In this document: piece by piece, positions 62,470-64,000 of the stretch | Layout of the letters: the number at the start of each line of letters is the position of its first letter | Position numbering within the stretch: the first letter of the stretch is position 1 | Source of the DNA: Prorocentrum cordatum | Lineage: Eukaryota > Sar > Dinophyceae > Prorocentrales > Prorocentraceae | Direction: 5' to 3' | Assembly (NCBI GenBank): GCA_963575745.1 | Contig: CAUYUJ010017793.1 | Location: 295,001 to 359,000 of the forward strand | DNA length: 64,000 bases | Translations under genes and position numbers: made by a program | Notes under the pieces: model-generated | Told to the model about the DNA's origin: nothing | Seen by the model: only the letters and a program-made list of their open reading frames with translations | Databases searched by the model: none

Positions 62470-63070
62470 ACATCATTGTTCATGGCCTCCTCAAGGTCCT
62501 GTTTGGGCCGTGTCTGGACCTCTTGGGGCCCCCTTGGGCCGTCCAGGGGCCCTTTTGGGCCGTCTTGGGGCGTCTTGGAGGTCATTGGCCGGTACGGGGC
62601 GTTCCTTCGGACCTCGTGGGGCCCTGATGGGAGCCACTTGGGGCCCACTTGACGCTCTCGTGGGAGCCCCTAGGGGCCCTCTTGGGGCTCTCTTGGGCCG
62701 CCTCGGGGCCCTCGTGGGGGCGGCTTGGGCCGTCTGGGGGGATGTTCGGGGCCTCGTGGGCCGTCCTGGGTGGTAAGGGCGAGAACCAAAAATATACAGA
62801 AAAACCAACGGGCACTCAATGTTTTCGGCCTCCTCAGGCAGTATCGGGGGTCCTCTGAAGGGCCTCTGGGACCATCTTGGGCACCGCTGAGACCGTCGCT
62901 AGGCCATCGTAGGTCATGTGGGAGCGTTCTTAGGCAATATTGACTCTCTGGGGGCGCTCTGTGGCGTCTTGGAGTCGTCATGGGCCGCTCCTGTGCCGTC
63001 TTGGGGGCCTCTTGGGCGTAGCTTGGGCCGTACGGGGCGCCACTTAGGACGTTATAGGCCCCCGGAGGGC
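62470..63070 (+). repeat. ~15-bp minisatellite, array 8
   Basis: CTTGGGGCCCCCTTGGGCCG-type units with a GGGCGAGAACCAAAAATATA spacer near 62,780. Confidence 0.88.
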
Positions 63071-64000
63071 GTTTAGGCCTCTGCTCCTGCCCCTCGCCCC
63101 TCCCCTGGACCCCTCCCTGGAGGGCCTCGTCTCAACTCAACGGCATCACTCGTGCCCCGCTCTTCCCGCCACCTGCTTCGCACGGAGACGGCAAGGGCAT
63201 GCACCCTCAGGGCACGTGAGATCGGCTGCTTGCACGCGATCTGATCAGCATAGCTTGTTTCCTGCAAATTGACTACCTACCAAACCACCCCAACCCAACC
63301 CGAAGACCCGAATTTGACCCGAATTTCGGGTTGGGGGGGGTACGAGTTCCACGCGGTTTTTTTGATGTTCCCCGACCCCCCCCCCACTGGAAATGGAAGG
63401 CAAATCGTGGCCTTCGGGTTGGGTTGGGGTGGCTTGGTGGGCGGTGATAAATTGCCATTGATGCGCCTCTCCGTCTCGGCGGCCGCGGGCGCGTGTCGAG
63501 GTCGCTCCGACATCTTTACCAACGGCACTTGGACATCATCACCGCCACCGGCGCTACCAGTATCGGCGCCGTCATTGGCTTACCTGTTGTCATCGTCATC
63601 GTCGTAACCATCAACGAAATGATCAACATAATTTCCACCCTTGTCGGCGTCGCTATGTTATCACAATTGCCCGAGCCACCGGCCCGTACAGAAGCACGCC
63701 AGCGCCAGCGCGGCCTGCGAGACGCGTTGGGAATCCTCGTCGGTCATTGCCACCGCGGCCGCGTCGGCTGTGCAAAACATCCTGGCCGCTCTGCGCGCGA
63801 GCTGGAATGCGCAAGCGCGGCCGCAAACGTACGCCAACCACCGCCAAGCAGTCACCTCAATCCCGCCGCATGAGTTCTGCAGACCAAGTTGCGGGTGGGT
63901 GGGTGGGATGATTGCTCGAGCAATGGCATGATCAGCTCCAACACGCGTTGTTGCAAACGTATATTTATATATATATATATACGCTGCACCACATACATGA

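Larger units (their letters stand above)
57194..64000. other. Repeat-rich region without recognised genes
   Basis: Upstream of the first recognised exchanger exon. Besides listed repeats, 58,130-58,400 is AT-rich with TATATA runs and 61,060-61,320 is a GAATCG-type short-repeat region. Modules with GGGCTTCGCCCC (56,770, 60,010, 61,366; diverged at 63,109) punctuate the minisatellites. 63,260-64,000 looks non-repetitive but no protein family is recognised. It ends in a (TA)n run at about 63,961-63,981. Confidence 0.6.

Noticed and set aside
63493-63873. Plus-strand frame with a hydrophobic stretch near its start
   Set aside because: No recognisable family, no supporting splice or leader signals, and an ordinary length for chance in GC-rich DNA.

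Overview
The window looks like nuclear DNA of a dinoflagellate, most likely of the Symbiodinium/Polarella type. The reasons are: a degenerate copy of the dinoflagellate spliced leader fused to an intronless gene; a multi-exon gene whose introns use GA, GC and GT donors with AG|G acceptors; very high repeat content; and a Ty1/copia element and a LINE of the kinds abundant in these genomes. There are no bacterial operons, rRNA or convincing tRNA genes.

Layout. 1-6.8 kb: gene-free repeats (CTC/GAG microsatellites and small inverted-repeat elements). 6,804-16,643 (minus): a nearly complete Ty1/copia retrotransposon with two identical 129-bp terminal repeats. It carries Gag, zinc knuckle, protease, a methyltransferase-like insert and integrase in one long frame. 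RT and RNase H follow in a shifted frame broken by two stops. 17.9-19.1 kb (minus): an intronless SMT-like methyltransferase retrogene with a relict spliced leader. 19.3-24.0 kb: repeats. 23,991-30,545 (minus): a two-ORF LINE with endonuclease, RT, RNase H and C-terminal Cys motifs.

31,225-57,193 (minus): the principal host gene, a cation/calcium exchanger of the NCL type (two alpha repeats with an EF-hand loop between them). I assembled eight exons by reading across frames. Its introns, up to about 9 kb, hold nearly everything else in the right half: a 90-bp satellite, a diverged second block of that satellite, a decayed charged-repeat coding region, minisatellites, and several families of small inverted-repeat elements. 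The best-resolved introns start with the same bases as the next exon, and most use non-GT donors. At least two contain copies of inverted-repeat elements found elsewhere in the window. This is the signature expected of introns born from transposable elements (introners), and it is the most interesting system here.

57.2-64 kb: a modular array in which a ~15-bp minisatellite, a ~44-bp minisatellite and a short GC-rich module recur in changing order and orientation. The 5' exons of the exchanger were not found and may lie beyond 64 kb.
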